Assembly (NCBI RefSeq): GCF_002355215.1
Contig: NZ_AP014612.1
Span: forward strand, 682,001 to 746,000
Source: Streptococcus troglodytae
Lineage (GTDB): Bacteria > Bacillota > Bacilli > Lactobacillales > Streptococcaceae
Direction of reading: 5' to 3'
Length of the DNA: 64,000 nucleotides
The notes below the pieces were generated by a model that saw nothing but the letters and a program-made list of their open reading frames with translations, made no database searches and had not been told where the DNA came from. Positions 35,788 through 45,175 of this stretch are shown here, piece after piece (the first letter of the stretch is position 1; each line of letters opens with the position of its first letter). A program made the position numbers and the translations under genes.

Positions 35788-37539
35788 ATGAAATCGAAAA
35801 CTGCTAAAATTACTTTGCTAAGCAGCCTTGCTTTGGCGGCTTTTGGAGCAACCAATGTTTTTGCAGATGAAACATCAGCTAATTTAAATTCTGATACTGT
35901 TGCAGCACCTACTGCTGATACACAAGCATCAGAACCGGCTGCAACAGAAAAAGAACAGTCTCCTGTTGTAACTGTTGTCGAAAGTCACACACAAGGAAAT
36001 ACAACAACGACAACATCTCAAGTTACTTCTAAAGAATTGGAAGATGCTAAAGCCAATGCTAATCAAGAAGGGTTAGAAGTCACTGAAACTGAAGCTCAAA
36101 AACAGCCTTCGGTAGAAGCTGCAGATGCAGATAACAAAGCACAGGCACAAACGATAAAAACAGTGGTAACTGATTATCAAAAGGCAAAAGCTGAATTCCC
36201 TCAAAAGCAAGAACAATATAATAAAGATTTCGAAAAGTATCAGTCTGATGTCAAGGAGTATGAAGCTCAAAAGGCAGCTTACGAGCAATATAAAAAAGAA
36301 GTTGCGCAAGGTTTGGCAGCTGGGCGTGTTGAAAAAGCACAGGGACTTGTGTTTATTAATGAACCTGAGGCAAAACTTTCTATTGAAGGCGTTGATCAAT
36401 ACCTAACAAAAGAAGCACGTCAAAAGCATGCAACTGAAGATATTCTTCAGCAATATAATACTGATAACTATACAGATGCTGATTTTATCCAAGCAAATCC
36501 ATATGATCCAAAAGAAGATACTTGGTTCAAAATGAAGGTGGGAGATCAGATTTCAGTTACCTACGATAATATCGTTAATTCAAAATATAATGATAAAAAG
36601 ATTAGTAAGGTAAAGATTAATTATACTCTCAATAGTTCAACGAATAATGAAGGCAGTGCACTGGTCAATTTGTTCCATGATCCAACTAAGACAATTTTCA
36701 TTGGCGCACAGACATCTAATGCTGGCAGAAGCGATAAAATCAGTGTGACCATGCAAATTATTTTTTATGATGAAAATGGCAATGAAATTGATTTAAGCGG
36801 CAATAATGCCATTATGAGCCTCTCATCGTTAAACCATTGGACGACTGAGTATGGCGATCATGTGGAAAAAGTAAACCTTGGAGACAATGAATTCGTTAAA
36901 ATACCGGGCTCATCTGTTGACATACATGGCAATGAAATTTATTCGGCTAAGGACAACCAATATAAAGCCAATGGTGCCACTTTTAATGGTGATGGAGCAG
37001 ATGGTTGGGATGCTGTCAATCCTGATGGAACGCCACGTGCTGCGACAGCTTATTATGGTGCGGGTGCTATGACTTACAAGGGAGAGCCTTTCACCTTTAC
37101 TGTTGGTGGTAATGATCAAAATTTACCAACAACCATTTGGTTTGCGACTAATTCGGCTGTAGCTGTGCCTAAAGATCCGGGAGCTAAACCAACACCGCCA
37201 GAAAAACCAGAGTTGAAAAAACCTACTGTGACTTGGCATAAAAATCTTGTTGTTGAAACTAAAACTGAGGAAGTTCCTCCGGTGACACCACCAACAACTC
37301 CTGATGAACCAACGCCAGAAAAACCAAAAACACCAGAGGATCCTCAATCACCTGTCGTAGCTAAGTCAGTAAGCTTTAGAACAGCAAGAAAAGGAGAAAT
37401 GCGTGTTAGAGAGCGTGATTATCAGCCGACTCTTCCACATACTGGGACTGCTAAGCAAAATGGTTTAGCTACTCTTGGTGTTATTTCAACTGCATTTGCT
37501 GCAGCTACTTTAATGGCAGCTAGAAAAAAAGAAAACTAG
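35788..37539 (+). CDS. gbpC: cell-wall-anchored glucan-binding protein C
   Basis: Surface adhesin that binds alpha-1,6 glucan and causes dextran-dependent aggregation, a biofilm and caries factor of S. mutans. A signal peptide (KITLLSSLALAAFGATNVFA) is followed by an alanine/glutamate-rich helical region with PxxQEQYNKDFEKYQSDVKE coiled-coil repeats, the GbpC lectin-like domain (about 190-470), a proline-rich wall-spanning segment (PPVTPPTTPDEPTPEKPKTP), and the sorting signal LPHTG at about 549 with a hydrophobic segment and RKKEN tail. ATG 35788 (583 aa, the length I recall) follows AAAGG; ATG 35779 is less well placed. Confidence 0.96.
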   Translation: MKSKTAKITLLSSLALAAFGATNVFADETSANLNSDTVAAPTADTQASEPAATEKEQSPVVTVVESHTQGNTTTTTSQVTSKELEDAKANANQEGLEVTETEAQKQPSVEAADADNKAQAQTIKTVVTDYQKAKAEFPQKQEQYNKDFEKYQSDVKEYEAQKAAYEQYKKEVAQGLAAGRVEKAQGLVFINEPEAKLSIEGVDQYLTKEARQKHATEDILQQYNTDNYTDADFIQANPYDPKEDTWFKMKVGDQISVTYDNIVNSKYNDKKISKVKINYTLNSSTNNEGSALVNLFHDPTKTIFIGAQTSNAGRSDKISVTMQIIFYDENGNEIDLSGNNAIMSLSSLNHWTTEYGDHVEKVNLGDNEFVKIPGSSVDIHGNEIYSAKDNQYKANGATFNGDGADGWDAVNPDGTPRAATAYYGAGAMTYKGEPFTFTVGGNDQNLPTTIWFATNSAVAVPKDPGAKPTPPEKPELKKPTVTWHKNLVVETKTEEVPPVTPPTTPDEPTPEKPKTPEDPQSPVVAKSVSFRTARKGEMRVRERDYQPTLPHTGTAKQNGLATLGVISTAFAAATLMAARKKEN

Positions 37540-37555
37540 AGTATTATTTTCTATA

Positions 37556-37595
37556 AAAAGAGGTTGGGACAAAAAGGTGTTCCGACCCTTTTATT
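37556..37595 (+). terminator. gbpC terminator
   Basis: AAAAGAGGTTGGGAC pairs, with G-T pairs and a bulge, to GTTCCGACCCTTTT. Confidence 0.65.
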
Positions 37596-37627
37596 GTGCA
37601 GTGGTTGGTTAGCATTTTCGTATTAGA

Positions 37628-37668
37628 CTTAAGCCTTTAACAGTTTACTGAACTGTTAAAGGCTTAAG
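37628..37668. repeat. perfect 18-bp inverted repeat in a gene-poor stretch
   Basis: CTTAAGCCTTTAACAGTT, loop TACTG, then its exact complement. It lacks a terminal T-run on either strand, so it is not a plain terminator. The rest of 37669-37940 shows no gene. Confidence 0.6.
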
Positions 37669-37941
37669 CATCAGTTCTTGTTAATACCTAGTCAACTTTG
37701 CGGAGGTGGACGGCAGAATCGAAATCACAATTTCATTGCTATCTACTGATTTTTATCTCGCCCTCTGTGATGTTTGTGATGGGTAAATTCACGATAAGTA
37801 TTATGGAGTTTTTGAGTTCATCAAAAGGATCTTATGATTTTATAGTGAGGTGAAAGGAAGCTGTGTTGTTTGATATGCAAAATATAGGAATTTTCAAATA
37901 ATAATTGAAAAAGATTAGTTAGTGAGGCTAGAGAAATTATT

Positions 37942-38070
37942 ATGACAGATCAAGAATTAGAACATTTGATAGTAACTGAACTTGAAAGTAAAAGGTTAGA
38001 TTTCACTTATTCTAAAGATGTAACAGAATTTTTTGATGAAGCATTTCCTGAATATAATCAGAGCTACTAA
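37942..38070 (+). CDS. small hypothetical protein, 42 aa, possible remnant
   Basis: ATG at 37942 opens MTDQELEHLIVTELESKRLD, a short acidic product with no membrane segment and ending PEYNQSY. The ribosome binding site is weak. It may be a leftover of a longer gene or spurious. I do not recognise it. Confidence 0.35.
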   Translation: MTDQELEHLIVTELESKRLDFTYSKDVTEFFDEAFPEYNQSY

Positions 38071-38226
38071 TGAGTGATAAGATATGCTAACTGCTTTTTC
38101 AATCTTGTAGGGTTAAGGTTATAAGTCAAAGCGTGAGAATTCCGATTGATTACTGCGTCAAACTGCTAAATCTAATAGATTTGAAAGAGATTGGACTTTT
38201 GTCTTAAAACGACTGTTAGATAATAT

Positions 38227-38266
38227 AAAGACAGGATAAGGTTTTATGGTAAGCCCTTGTCTTTTT
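38227..38266 (+). terminator. possible terminator upstream of lepA
   Basis: AAAGACAGG pairs with CC-T-TGTCTTT, then T. TGTTATAAT at 38266-38274 right after it is a probable extended -10 for lepA. Confidence 0.45.
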
Positions 38267-38307
38267 GTTATAATAAAACTACTGATTAATTTTAACAAGG
38301 ATAAAAA

Positions 38308-40148
38308 ATGACTATAGAACAACTTAAAAATCGTCAGGAGAAAATTCGTAATTTCTCTATTATTGCCCATATCGACCATGGGAAATCAACCCTGGCAGAC
38401 CGCATTTTAGAAAAAACAGAAACGGTTTCTAGCAGAGAAATGCAAGCTCAGCTTTTGGACAGCATGGATTTAGAACGTGAGCGTGGTATCACTATTAAAT
38501 TAAATGCGATTGAGCTTAATTATAAGGCTAAAAATGGTGAAACTTATATTTTTCACTTGATTGATACGCCGGGACATGTTGACTTTACTTATGAAGTGTC
38601 GCGTTCTTTGGCAGCCTGTGAAGGTGCCATTTTGGTGGTAGATGCTGCACAAGGTATTGAAGCGCAGACCCTAGCCAATGTTTATTTGGCTTTAGATAAT
38701 GATCTGGAAATTTTACCTGTTATTAATAAAATTGACTTGCCAGCAGCTGATCCTGAACGTGTGCGCACTGAGATTGAAGATATCATTGGACTGGATGCTA
38801 GTGAAGCTGTTTTGGCTTCCGCCAAGGCAGGCATCGGGATCGAAGAGATTTTGGAGCAAATTGTGGAAAAAGTACCAGCTCCAAAAGGGGATGTTGAAGC
38901 CCCGCTCAAAGCTCTTATTTTTGATTCTGTCTATGATGCTTATCGCGGCGTTATTCTGCAAATTCGGGTCATGGATGGCATGGTCAAACCCGGAGATAAA
39001 ATTGAACTCATGAGCAATGGCAAGACTTTTGAAGTGACAGAAGTAGGGATTTTTACTCCTAAGGCTGTTAATCGTGACTTTTTGGCAACGGGCGATGTAG
39101 GTTATTTAGCTGCTTCAATCAAGACAGTGGCAGATACTCGTGTTGGTGATACAGTGACTCTGGCGGACTGCCCTGCCGAAGCACCTTTGCATGGTTATAA
39201 GCAGTTGAATCCCATGGTTTTTGCGGGAATTTACCCTATTGATTCTAGCAAATATAATGATTTGCGTGAGGCCCTAGAGAAATTACAGCTTAATGATGCC
39301 AGTCTTCACTTTGAACCTGAAACTTCTCAAGCCCTTGGCTTTGGTTTTCGTTGTGGCTTCTTGGGTCTTTTGCATATGGATGTCATTCAAGAGCGATTGG
39401 AGCGTGAGTTTAACATTGATCTCATTATGACAGCGCCATCTGTAGTTTACCATGTTTATACCACAGATGGAGAGAGGTTTGAGGTTTCTAATCCATCTGA
39501 ATTTCCTGATCCAGCTAAGGTTGATAGTATTGAGGAACCTTACGTTAAAGCCCAGATTATGGTGCCGCAAGAGTATGTGGGAGCTGTCATGGAATTATCA
39601 CAACGTAAGCGCGGTGACTTTGTGACTATGGATTACATTGATAATAATCGAGTTAATGTTATTTACCAGCTCCCTTTGGCTGAAATTGTTTTTGATTTTT
39701 TTGATAAACTAAAATCCTCTACCCGTGGTTATGCTAGTTTTGATTATGATATTTCTGAATATCGTCAGTCTAAGCTAGTAAAAATGGATATTCTGCTCAA
39801 TGGTGATAAAGTTGATGCGCTTAGCTTCATTGTCCATAAAGAGTTTGCCTATGAAAGAGGGAAATTAATTGTTGAAAAGTTGAAGAAGATTATTCCGCGG
39901 CAACAATTCGAAGTTCCCATTCAAGCAGCGATCGGCCAAAAAATTGTGGCGCGTTCCGATATTAAGGCTTTGCGGAAAAATGTTCTTGCTAAATGTTATG
40001 GCGGAGATGTTTCCAGAAAGCGTAAACTTTTGGAAAACAAAAGGCTGGTAAAAAGCGGATGAAATCAATTGGATCAGTTGAGGTCCCTCAGGAAGCCTTT
40101 CTCAGCGTTTTGTCCATGGATGATGACGATAAGAAAAATAGTTTTTAA
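38308..40148 (+). CDS. lepA: elongation factor 4 (LepA) with apparent 3' frameshift
   Basis: Ribosome-bound GTPase that back-translocates or remodels stalled ribosomes. It has [10 protein letters not shown] (G1), RGITIKLNA (G2), DTPGHVDF (G3) and NKIDLP (G4), followed by the EF4 domains. As written the frame stops at 40062 within the C-terminal domain. One A added to the 4-A run at 40034-40037 restores [20 protein letters not shown] and the expected end at 40148 (about 613 aa). AAGGA precedes ATG 38308. Confidence 0.93.
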
Positions 40149-40169
40149 TAATGGCAGCAGGAGATTGCA

Positions 40170-40996
40170 ATGGCAGCACTTAATAAAGAAATGGTTAATA
40201 CTTTGCTTGGTCCGATTTATACTTGTCATAGAGAGGGTAACCCCTGTCTTGTCTTCTTAAGTGGTGCTGGTTTTTTCAGTACGGCTGACAATTTTGCTAA
40301 TATTATTGACAAATTGCCTGATAACATTGGCATATTAACCATAGATGCCCCCAATAGTGGCTACAGTCCTGTTAGCAATCAAGCGAATGTTGGACTCAGA
40401 GATTGGGTCAATGCTATTTTAATGATTTTTGAACACTTTAAATTTCAATCGTATCTTTTATGTGTTCATAGCATTGGCGGTTTTACAGCTTTGCAAATAA
40501 TGAATCAATCATCAAAGGCTTGTTTAGGCTTTATGGGAATGGAACCAACAACTGCTATGATTTATCGTGCGGGTTTTTCTTCGGATCTTTATCCTCAATT
40601 GGCCCTGCGGCGGCAAAATTAAAAACAGCAGCTGATAGACTTAACTACCTTAAAGCTCTCAGTCGTTCTCATTTTTCTTCTCAACAGTTTAAGCAGTTGT
40701 GGCGGGGCTATGAGTATTGTCAAAGACGATTAAATGATGTCCAGTCTTTGCCTGATTTTAAAATAAGGCTTGTTTTAGGAGAAGAGGATTTTAAAACTGT
40801 TATTTCTGAAAAAATTCCTTCTATTGTTTTTTCGGAGTCTTTTCGTGAGAAAGAATATTTAGAATCTGAATACCTAAATAAGCATACACAGACAAAACTT
40901 ATTCTCTGTGGTCAACATCATTATTTGCACTGGTCAGAAACAAATTCCATTTTAGAAAAAATCAAACAACTGCTGTCAAATGATGAGAAGTTGTAA
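40170..40996 (+). CDS. alpha/beta hydrolase (apparent frameshift)
   Basis: Alpha/beta hydrolase fold with the nucleophile elbow VHSIGGF and an oxyanion region LVFLSGAGFF. The frame breaks at 40622; one A added to the 4-A run at 40615-40618 gives RRQKLKTAADRLNYL and runs to 40996. A late His in GQHHYLHWSE probably completes the triad. Total about 275 aa. GGAG lies 9 bases before the start. It follows lepA by 21 bases. Substrate unknown. Confidence 0.72.
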
Positions 40997-41077
40997 AAGA
41001 TAGAAGAAGTAGAAGGCAGACAGCTGCTTTTTAATGTTAAGTTTCAAAAGATACTTGTTAAAAAAAAGGAGATTTCT

Positions 41078-41554
41078 ATGTCTATTAGATTAGCACAAGT
41101 TACAGATATTCCTGTTCTGAAAGAGCTTTTAAATCAGATTTTTCAGGTTCATCAAACGGTTCGCCCAGATCTCTTTAAGAATACAGACAAGGGAAGTAAA
41201 TATTCTGAAACAGAATTGAAGGAACTTTTACAAGATGAGTCAAAACCTATTTTTGTCTATACGGATGATAAAAATAGAGTCCTAGGGCATTTATTTTTGG
41301 TTATAAAGGAGACTGAGGAGTCTTCGGTATCAAAACCCTTGAAAACTCTTTTTATTGATGATTTATGTGTATCAAAAGAAGCCAGAGGACAAAAGATTGG
41401 TCAGGAGCTTTTTGAATTTGCCTTAAAGTATGCGAAAAAATTGGGCTGCTATGATCTTACTCTTAATGTCTGGAACGACAATAAAGGAGCCTTAGCTTTT
41501 TATGAACGTCAAGGATTAAAAGCCAGAGAAACGAAAATGGAGAAAATTCTTTAA
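41078..41554 (+). CDS. GNAT-family N-acetyltransferase
   Basis: Acetyl-CoA-dependent transferase of 158 aa. IDDLCVSKEARGQKIGQELF is the CoA-binding strand and loop (R/Q-x-x-G-x-G/A form) and GALAFYERQGLKARE is the terminal motif. AAAGGAG precedes ATG 41078. Substrate unknown; the small streptococcal members act on varied amines. Confidence 0.85.
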   Translation: MSIRLAQVTDIPVLKELLNQIFQVHQTVRPDLFKNTDKGSKYSETELKELLQDESKPIFVYTDDKNRVLGHLFLVIKETEESSVSKPLKTLFIDDLCVSKEARGQKIGQELFEFALKYAKKLGCYDLTLNVWNDNKGALAFYERQGLKARETKMEKIL

Positions 41555-41633
41555 AAAACCTTTAAAGCACTATTTTTTTCATGAAAAATTGTGTAAAATA
41601 AGAAGAGTAGAATAAGAAAATGGAGGGATTCTC

Positions 41634-42242
41634 ATGCCAAGACGTCGTGCTAGCCGCAGAAAATCAAAAAAGAAGGCTGTTTTTAGTATTTTGTTAACGG
41701 GTATTACTCTTATTATTATTGGTTTAGCCGTTTATTTTATTTCAGCCTATTTTACAAATACAAAGAAAACAGCAAATAAAGAAAAGACACAGACACATAT
41801 TGTTAATCCTAAAAAGGATCCAGAAGAAAAGAAGGAAGCAGATTCCGCTTCAAAAGCAACATCTAAGCTTGATTTGACAACTATTGCTACAGGAGATTAC
41901 AGTTCAGCTGCAGGGACTTGGCAAAATGAACTGGGGGATCAGCTTAAGTTTAATGCAAGTGGTCTTGAAAGTGCCACTATCCAAAATGCAACAGATTTCA
42001 CCATTTCATCTGGACAGGCAACAAATGATGGCCTGTATCAAGCAACTTTGACTTCAGCAGATAGTACAGTGGTTTATAATTTGCTCTTTGTTAAAGGCGG
42101 GACAGCAATACCTGAAAATTACTTTACGACAGGTTATAGTGATACCTCAGATACTTCTCGTGATCGTCTTTATATCAGCTCGCAAACGACTTTTGGCAGT
42201 GATGATTTCAGCAAGGGAGTTTTCTATAAATCTGAAAATTAA
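41634..42242 (+). CDS. membrane-anchored DUF6287-like protein
   Basis: A 202-aa protein with a very basic N-terminus (RRRASRRKSKKK), one hydrophobic anchor (VFSILLTGITLIIIGLAVYF), a charged linker and an extracellular domain. LDLTTIATGDYSSAAGTWQN resembles the start of DUF6287 domains found in Gram-positive surface lipoproteins. Function unknown. TGGAGGG precedes the ATG. Its terminator carries an IS-derived insertion (42265-42320). Confidence 0.65.
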   Translation: MPRRRASRRKSKKKAVFSILLTGITLIIIGLAVYFISAYFTNTKKTANKEKTQTHIVNPKKDPEEKKEADSASKATSKLDLTTIATGDYSSAAGTWQNELGDQLKFNASGLESATIQNATDFTISSGQATNDGLYQATLTSADSTVVYNLLFVKGGTAIPENYFTTGYSDTSDTSRDRLYISSQTTFGSDDFSKGVFYKSEN

Positions 42243-42249
42243 GCAATAT

Positions 42250-42336
42250 AAAAAAGTGAGGAAATGTGAACTGCACCCCAAAAGTTAGACAGAAAAAATC
42301 TAACTTTTGGGGTCAGTACATGTAATCTCACTTTTT
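42250..42336 (+). terminator. terminator stem interrupted by a mini-element
   Basis: AAAAAGTGAG (42251-42260) and CTCACTTTTT (42327-42336) form a typical terminator stem, but the loop is 66 bases because of the insertion at 42265-42320. Confidence 0.6.
42265..42320. mobile_element. MITE-like pair of IS3/IS150-type ends
   Basis: TGTGAACTGCACCCC at the left and GGGGTCAGTACA at the right, with inner perfect arms ACCCCAAAAGTTAGA / TCTAACTTTTGGGGT and a 9-base centre. These ends look like the terminal inverted repeats of IS150-group elements with everything between lost. No clear target duplication. Confidence 0.6.
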
Positions 42337-42361
42337 GTGTTTTTAGGTTTAATTGAAAAAA

Positions 42362-43018
42362 TCAGGACATGTTCAAAGAGGAATTGTCAGTCAATTGCCT
42401 CTTTTGACCAATCATTTGCTTGATTCCCAATAGAATATAGCCAAAGAGTAAGTACAGTAGTGCAATAACTAAGGCATTGATTAACACTTGCTGTGCTCCG
42501 TATTTATTCATATTAATGAAAAAATATGGGAAAGGACTATCAGCAGTACCAGGGATTGGCCATTTTAAGAGAAGGCCATTGATAAGCGCAAAACCAAAGT
42601 AAAGTAAGGGAAGACAGGTCCAGATAATAGGGTCAAACCAATGATATATTTTACGACGATCACAAATCAAGGTGTCAAAAATAGTACTGAGGGGAACAAT
42701 GTAATGGACAAGAAAATTGCGAATAGTATAGTAATCGTACGCTCTCACCTTGGGTGCTAATAAAAAATGATAAACCATAAAAGTAATCATAATTGTCATG
42801 GTTACACCACCCTTGAGACGTAAGAGTTTAGGATTAGAATTGATAGAACCTTGACGCTTTTCGTTAATGACAAGATAGGTCAGAAAACTAAAGACAATGA
42901 CATTTGAAAGAGTTGTATAATAAAGGAGCATTCCCCAACCGGATTGTTTGATTTGAATGCTGACGCCGATAAGACCTAAAAGGGCAATCAGACTTCTGAA
43001 AGCTTGTGTTTTGGACAT
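42362..43018 (-). CDS. Pr6Pr-family integral membrane protein
   Basis: A 218-aa protein with about six hydrophobic segments. FYYTTLSNVIV-like LLYYTTLSNVIVFSF and VHYIVPLSTIFDTLI are the conserved patches of Pr6Pr (FAR-17a/AIG1-like) proteins. Function unknown in bacteria. Convergent with the DUF6287-like gene. Start ATG 43018; TAAGGAG-type site just upstream on the minus strand (CCTTAGAAAGG region). Confidence 0.7.
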   Translation of the reverse strand: MSKTQAFRSLIALLGLIGVSIQIKQSGWGMLLYYTTLSNVIVFSFLTYLVINEKRQGSINSNPKLLRLKGGVTMTIMITFMVYHFLLAPKVRAYDYYTIRNFLVHYIVPLSTIFDTLICDRRKIYHWFDPIIWTCLPLLYFGFALINGLLLKWPIPGTADSPFPYFFINMNKYGAQQVLINALVIALLYLLFGYILLGIKQMIGQKRQLTDNSSLNMS

Positions 43019-43137
43019 GATAAACCTTTCTAAGGAGTAAAACCTTTATTATCATACCATATTTTCATTGACCTGTAAGTAAAAACTTTGTAAAATGAAG
43101 ACCTGAAAGCAATTGTAGAAATGAGGCGATATAACAG

Positions 43138-43152
43138 AATTTTCTAAAAAAT
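43138..43152. promoter_or_regulatory. weak CodY-like box
   Basis: AATTTTCTAAAAAAT has two mismatches to the CodY consensus AATTTTCWGAAAATT. It lies about 190 bases before the PEP carboxykinase-like gene. Confidence 0.3.
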
Positions 43153-43272
43153 TTAAAATAAGCAGATGGAACACAATGTGCATTTCATTCTCTTAAACTC
43201 CTAGAACCTGCTCACTAGTTACAATTAATATGAATGGGAACGTGTTTTTTTGAGATTTTCTTTTATTTTAAA

Positions 43273-43302
43273 ATAACAGCGTTTGCATAAAAGTGATATA
43301 AT
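43273..43302 (+). promoter_or_regulatory. promoter with cre-like site ahead of the PEPCK-like gene
   Basis: TGATATAAT (43294-43302) is an extended -10. ATAACAGCGTTTGCAT (43273-43288) matches a full cre (ATGAAAGCGTTTTCAT) at 13 of 16 and covers the -35, which suggests CcpA repression on sugar. The remaining gap 43019-43272 holds no gene. Confidence 0.55.
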
Positions 43303-43337
43303 AATGAAGAATGATACTTTATTTGGGAGGAATTAAT

Positions 43338-44978
43338 ATGGTTACACGCCAACATTTTTCAGAAGATTCAATGCGTAAAAACAATTCTTATTTTTCAGCA
43401 TTAAAAGCTACTATTGAAACTGCTTTTTATGAAAATCATGTGGTGCCTTTGAAGGAGTTGGCAGAAGCTTATCGGTTAGCTGCAAAATCGCCTAACACCA
43501 TTGTTTTAGATACACCCGTTGCTCATGCTGAGGATTTAGGTCTTCCGAAAGATGCAAAAATTTTATTGGAAAATTCAGGCGGAATTGTTGGACGTACTGC
43601 CAAGGCTCGTCGAATTTTTGGACAGGATAGTAAAGAAGACGCAAAAATTCTTCAAATTATTCGTGAAGCCATTTTTCAGGCTAGGCATCGTACTTTTTAC
43701 CGCGCAGATGCAGTCGTAGGACTTGACGAAGCCTTTATGTTACGTGCTCATCTAATGGTACCACAAGATGATATTAATAATCTTTATTCTTGGCTTAATA
43801 ATTTCCAAGTTCTTAATGATACTTATTGTGAGCGTTTAAAGAAATCAAAACGCTATGAAGAGACTGATATTTATATTTTTTCTGATCCAGAGTGGAGCCA
43901 TCCTGATTATCCAGATGGTTTGGTTTATTTTGATACCAATCATAATTGTGCTGCTATTCTGGGACTCCATTATTTTGGAGAATTAAAAAAAGCAACCTTG
44001 ACTTTGGCTTGGGGAACAGCTAATCGTAATAAATATGTTGCCTGTCATGGTGGTTTGAAAATTTTTGAAAAAGAAGGACAAAAACCTTATGTGGCCTCCT
44101 TTTTTGGCCTATCTGGTTCTGGCAAGTCAACTCTCACACATGCTAAACATAATGGGAAGTATCGGATAGATGTCTTGCATGATGACGCTTTTGTTATTTC
44201 TGAAGAGGACGGCTCAACAATTGCCCTTGAGCCTGCTTATTTTGATAAGACAAATGACTACCCAGCTGGTCATCGCGAACAGAAGTATTTTGTAGCGGTT
44301 CAAAATTGCGGTGCAGCTTTGGATAAGGAAGGGCATCTTCGCCTTGTTACTGAGGACATCAGAAATGGAAATGGCCGGACCATTAAGTCTCGCTTTTCAA
44401 CACCTAACCGTGTAGATCGTATTAATCACCCTATTCAGTCCATTTTTTGGATAATGAAGGATGATTCTTTACCACCTCTTATTAGGGTTACCGATCCTAT
44501 CATGGCTTCAACTATGGGGTGTACTTTGGTTACGACGCGCTCAACGGCTGAAAATACGACTGACAGTTTAGATACGTTAATTATTGAACCTTATGCTAAT
44601 CCTTTCCGTGTCTATCCATTGGTGGAAGATTATATTAAGTTTCAACATTTATTTGAATCAGGAGTAAACTGTTATATTATCAATACAGGTTCTTATTTGG
44701 GACAAGATATTCCTAAAGAGACTACGTTAGATGTTATTGAACAAGTGGTTGATGGTACTGCAAAATTTGAGCCTTTTGGTTCCGTCAAAGGCTTTGAATA
44801 CCTCTCTTCTTCTCACTATAAGATTCCTAATTTTGATAAGGCTTATGTCAAAATTATCCGCCAACGGATGAAAATCCGATTGCAATATTTGGAGGCTTTT
44901 AATCGAAAAAATCCTAAATCATCTCTGCCTGATGAAGCCATCTCGCATTTGAGGGAAGTTTTGGCCAATTTAGGTTAG
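43338..44978 (+). CDS. ATP-dependent PEP carboxykinase-like protein
   Basis: It resembles ATP-type phosphoenolpyruvate carboxykinase, which makes PEP from oxaloacetate. The P-loop FFGLSGSGKST lies near residue 260, followed by a kinase-2-like VLHDDAFVI where typical enzymes have LIGDDEH. A conserved RFSTPNRVDRINHPIQSIFW segment and DPIMASTMG follow. Length is 546 aa, normal. ATG 43338 is preceded by GGGAGGA. Streptococci are not known for gluconeogenesis, and the catalytic motifs are diverged, so activity is uncertain. A cre-like site suggests catabolite control. Confidence 0.7.
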   Translation: MVTRQHFSEDSMRKNNSYFSALKATIETAFYENHVVPLKELAEAYRLAAKSPNTIVLDTPVAHAEDLGLPKDAKILLENSGGIVGRTAKARRIFGQDSKEDAKILQIIREAIFQARHRTFYRADAVVGLDEAFMLRAHLMVPQDDINNLYSWLNNFQVLNDTYCERLKKSKRYEETDIYIFSDPEWSHPDYPDGLVYFDTNHNCAAILGLHYFGELKKATLTLAWGTANRNKYVACHGGLKIFEKEGQKPYVASFFGLSGSGKSTLTHAKHNGKYRIDVLHDDAFVISEEDGSTIALEPAYFDKTNDYPAGHREQKYFVAVQNCGAALDKEGHLRLVTEDIRNGNGRTIKSRFSTPNRVDRINHPIQSIFWIMKDDSLPPLIRVTDPIMASTMGCTLVTTRSTAENTTDSLDTLIIEPYANPFRVYPLVEDYIKFQHLFESGVNCYIINTGSYLGQDIPKETTLDVIEQVVDGTAKFEPFGSVKGFEYLSSSHYKIPNFDKAYVKIIRQRMKIRLQYLEAFNRKNPKSSLPDEAISHLREVLANLG

Positions 44979-45135
44979 CATTGCTATTAGGCTTACTTGT
45001 AAATCTATTTCTCATCTATTGATTGCTGTCTTTTTTGCCAGTCAGTCTTTGCCGAGTTGCTAACAGCAGCCCTGACCTTTACTACTTAAGAAAGGCGTTA
45101 AAAAGAATAGGCAATTTTTGAATAAGTCTATTAAG

Positions 45136-45175
45136 AAAATGAAAGCAGAGTCGGTGATTGCTCTGCTTTCATTTT
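45136..45175. terminator. bidirectional terminator at the helicase stop
   Basis: Perfect 15-bp stem AAAATGAAAGCAGAG and complement with a 10-base loop. It supports the corrected helicase stop at 45169-45171. Confidence 0.85.

Noticed and set aside
45060..45168. C-terminal hydrophobic tail of the DEAD helicase
   Set aside because: It is coded by the terminator and downstream DNA and disappears if one T is added at 45172-45176.
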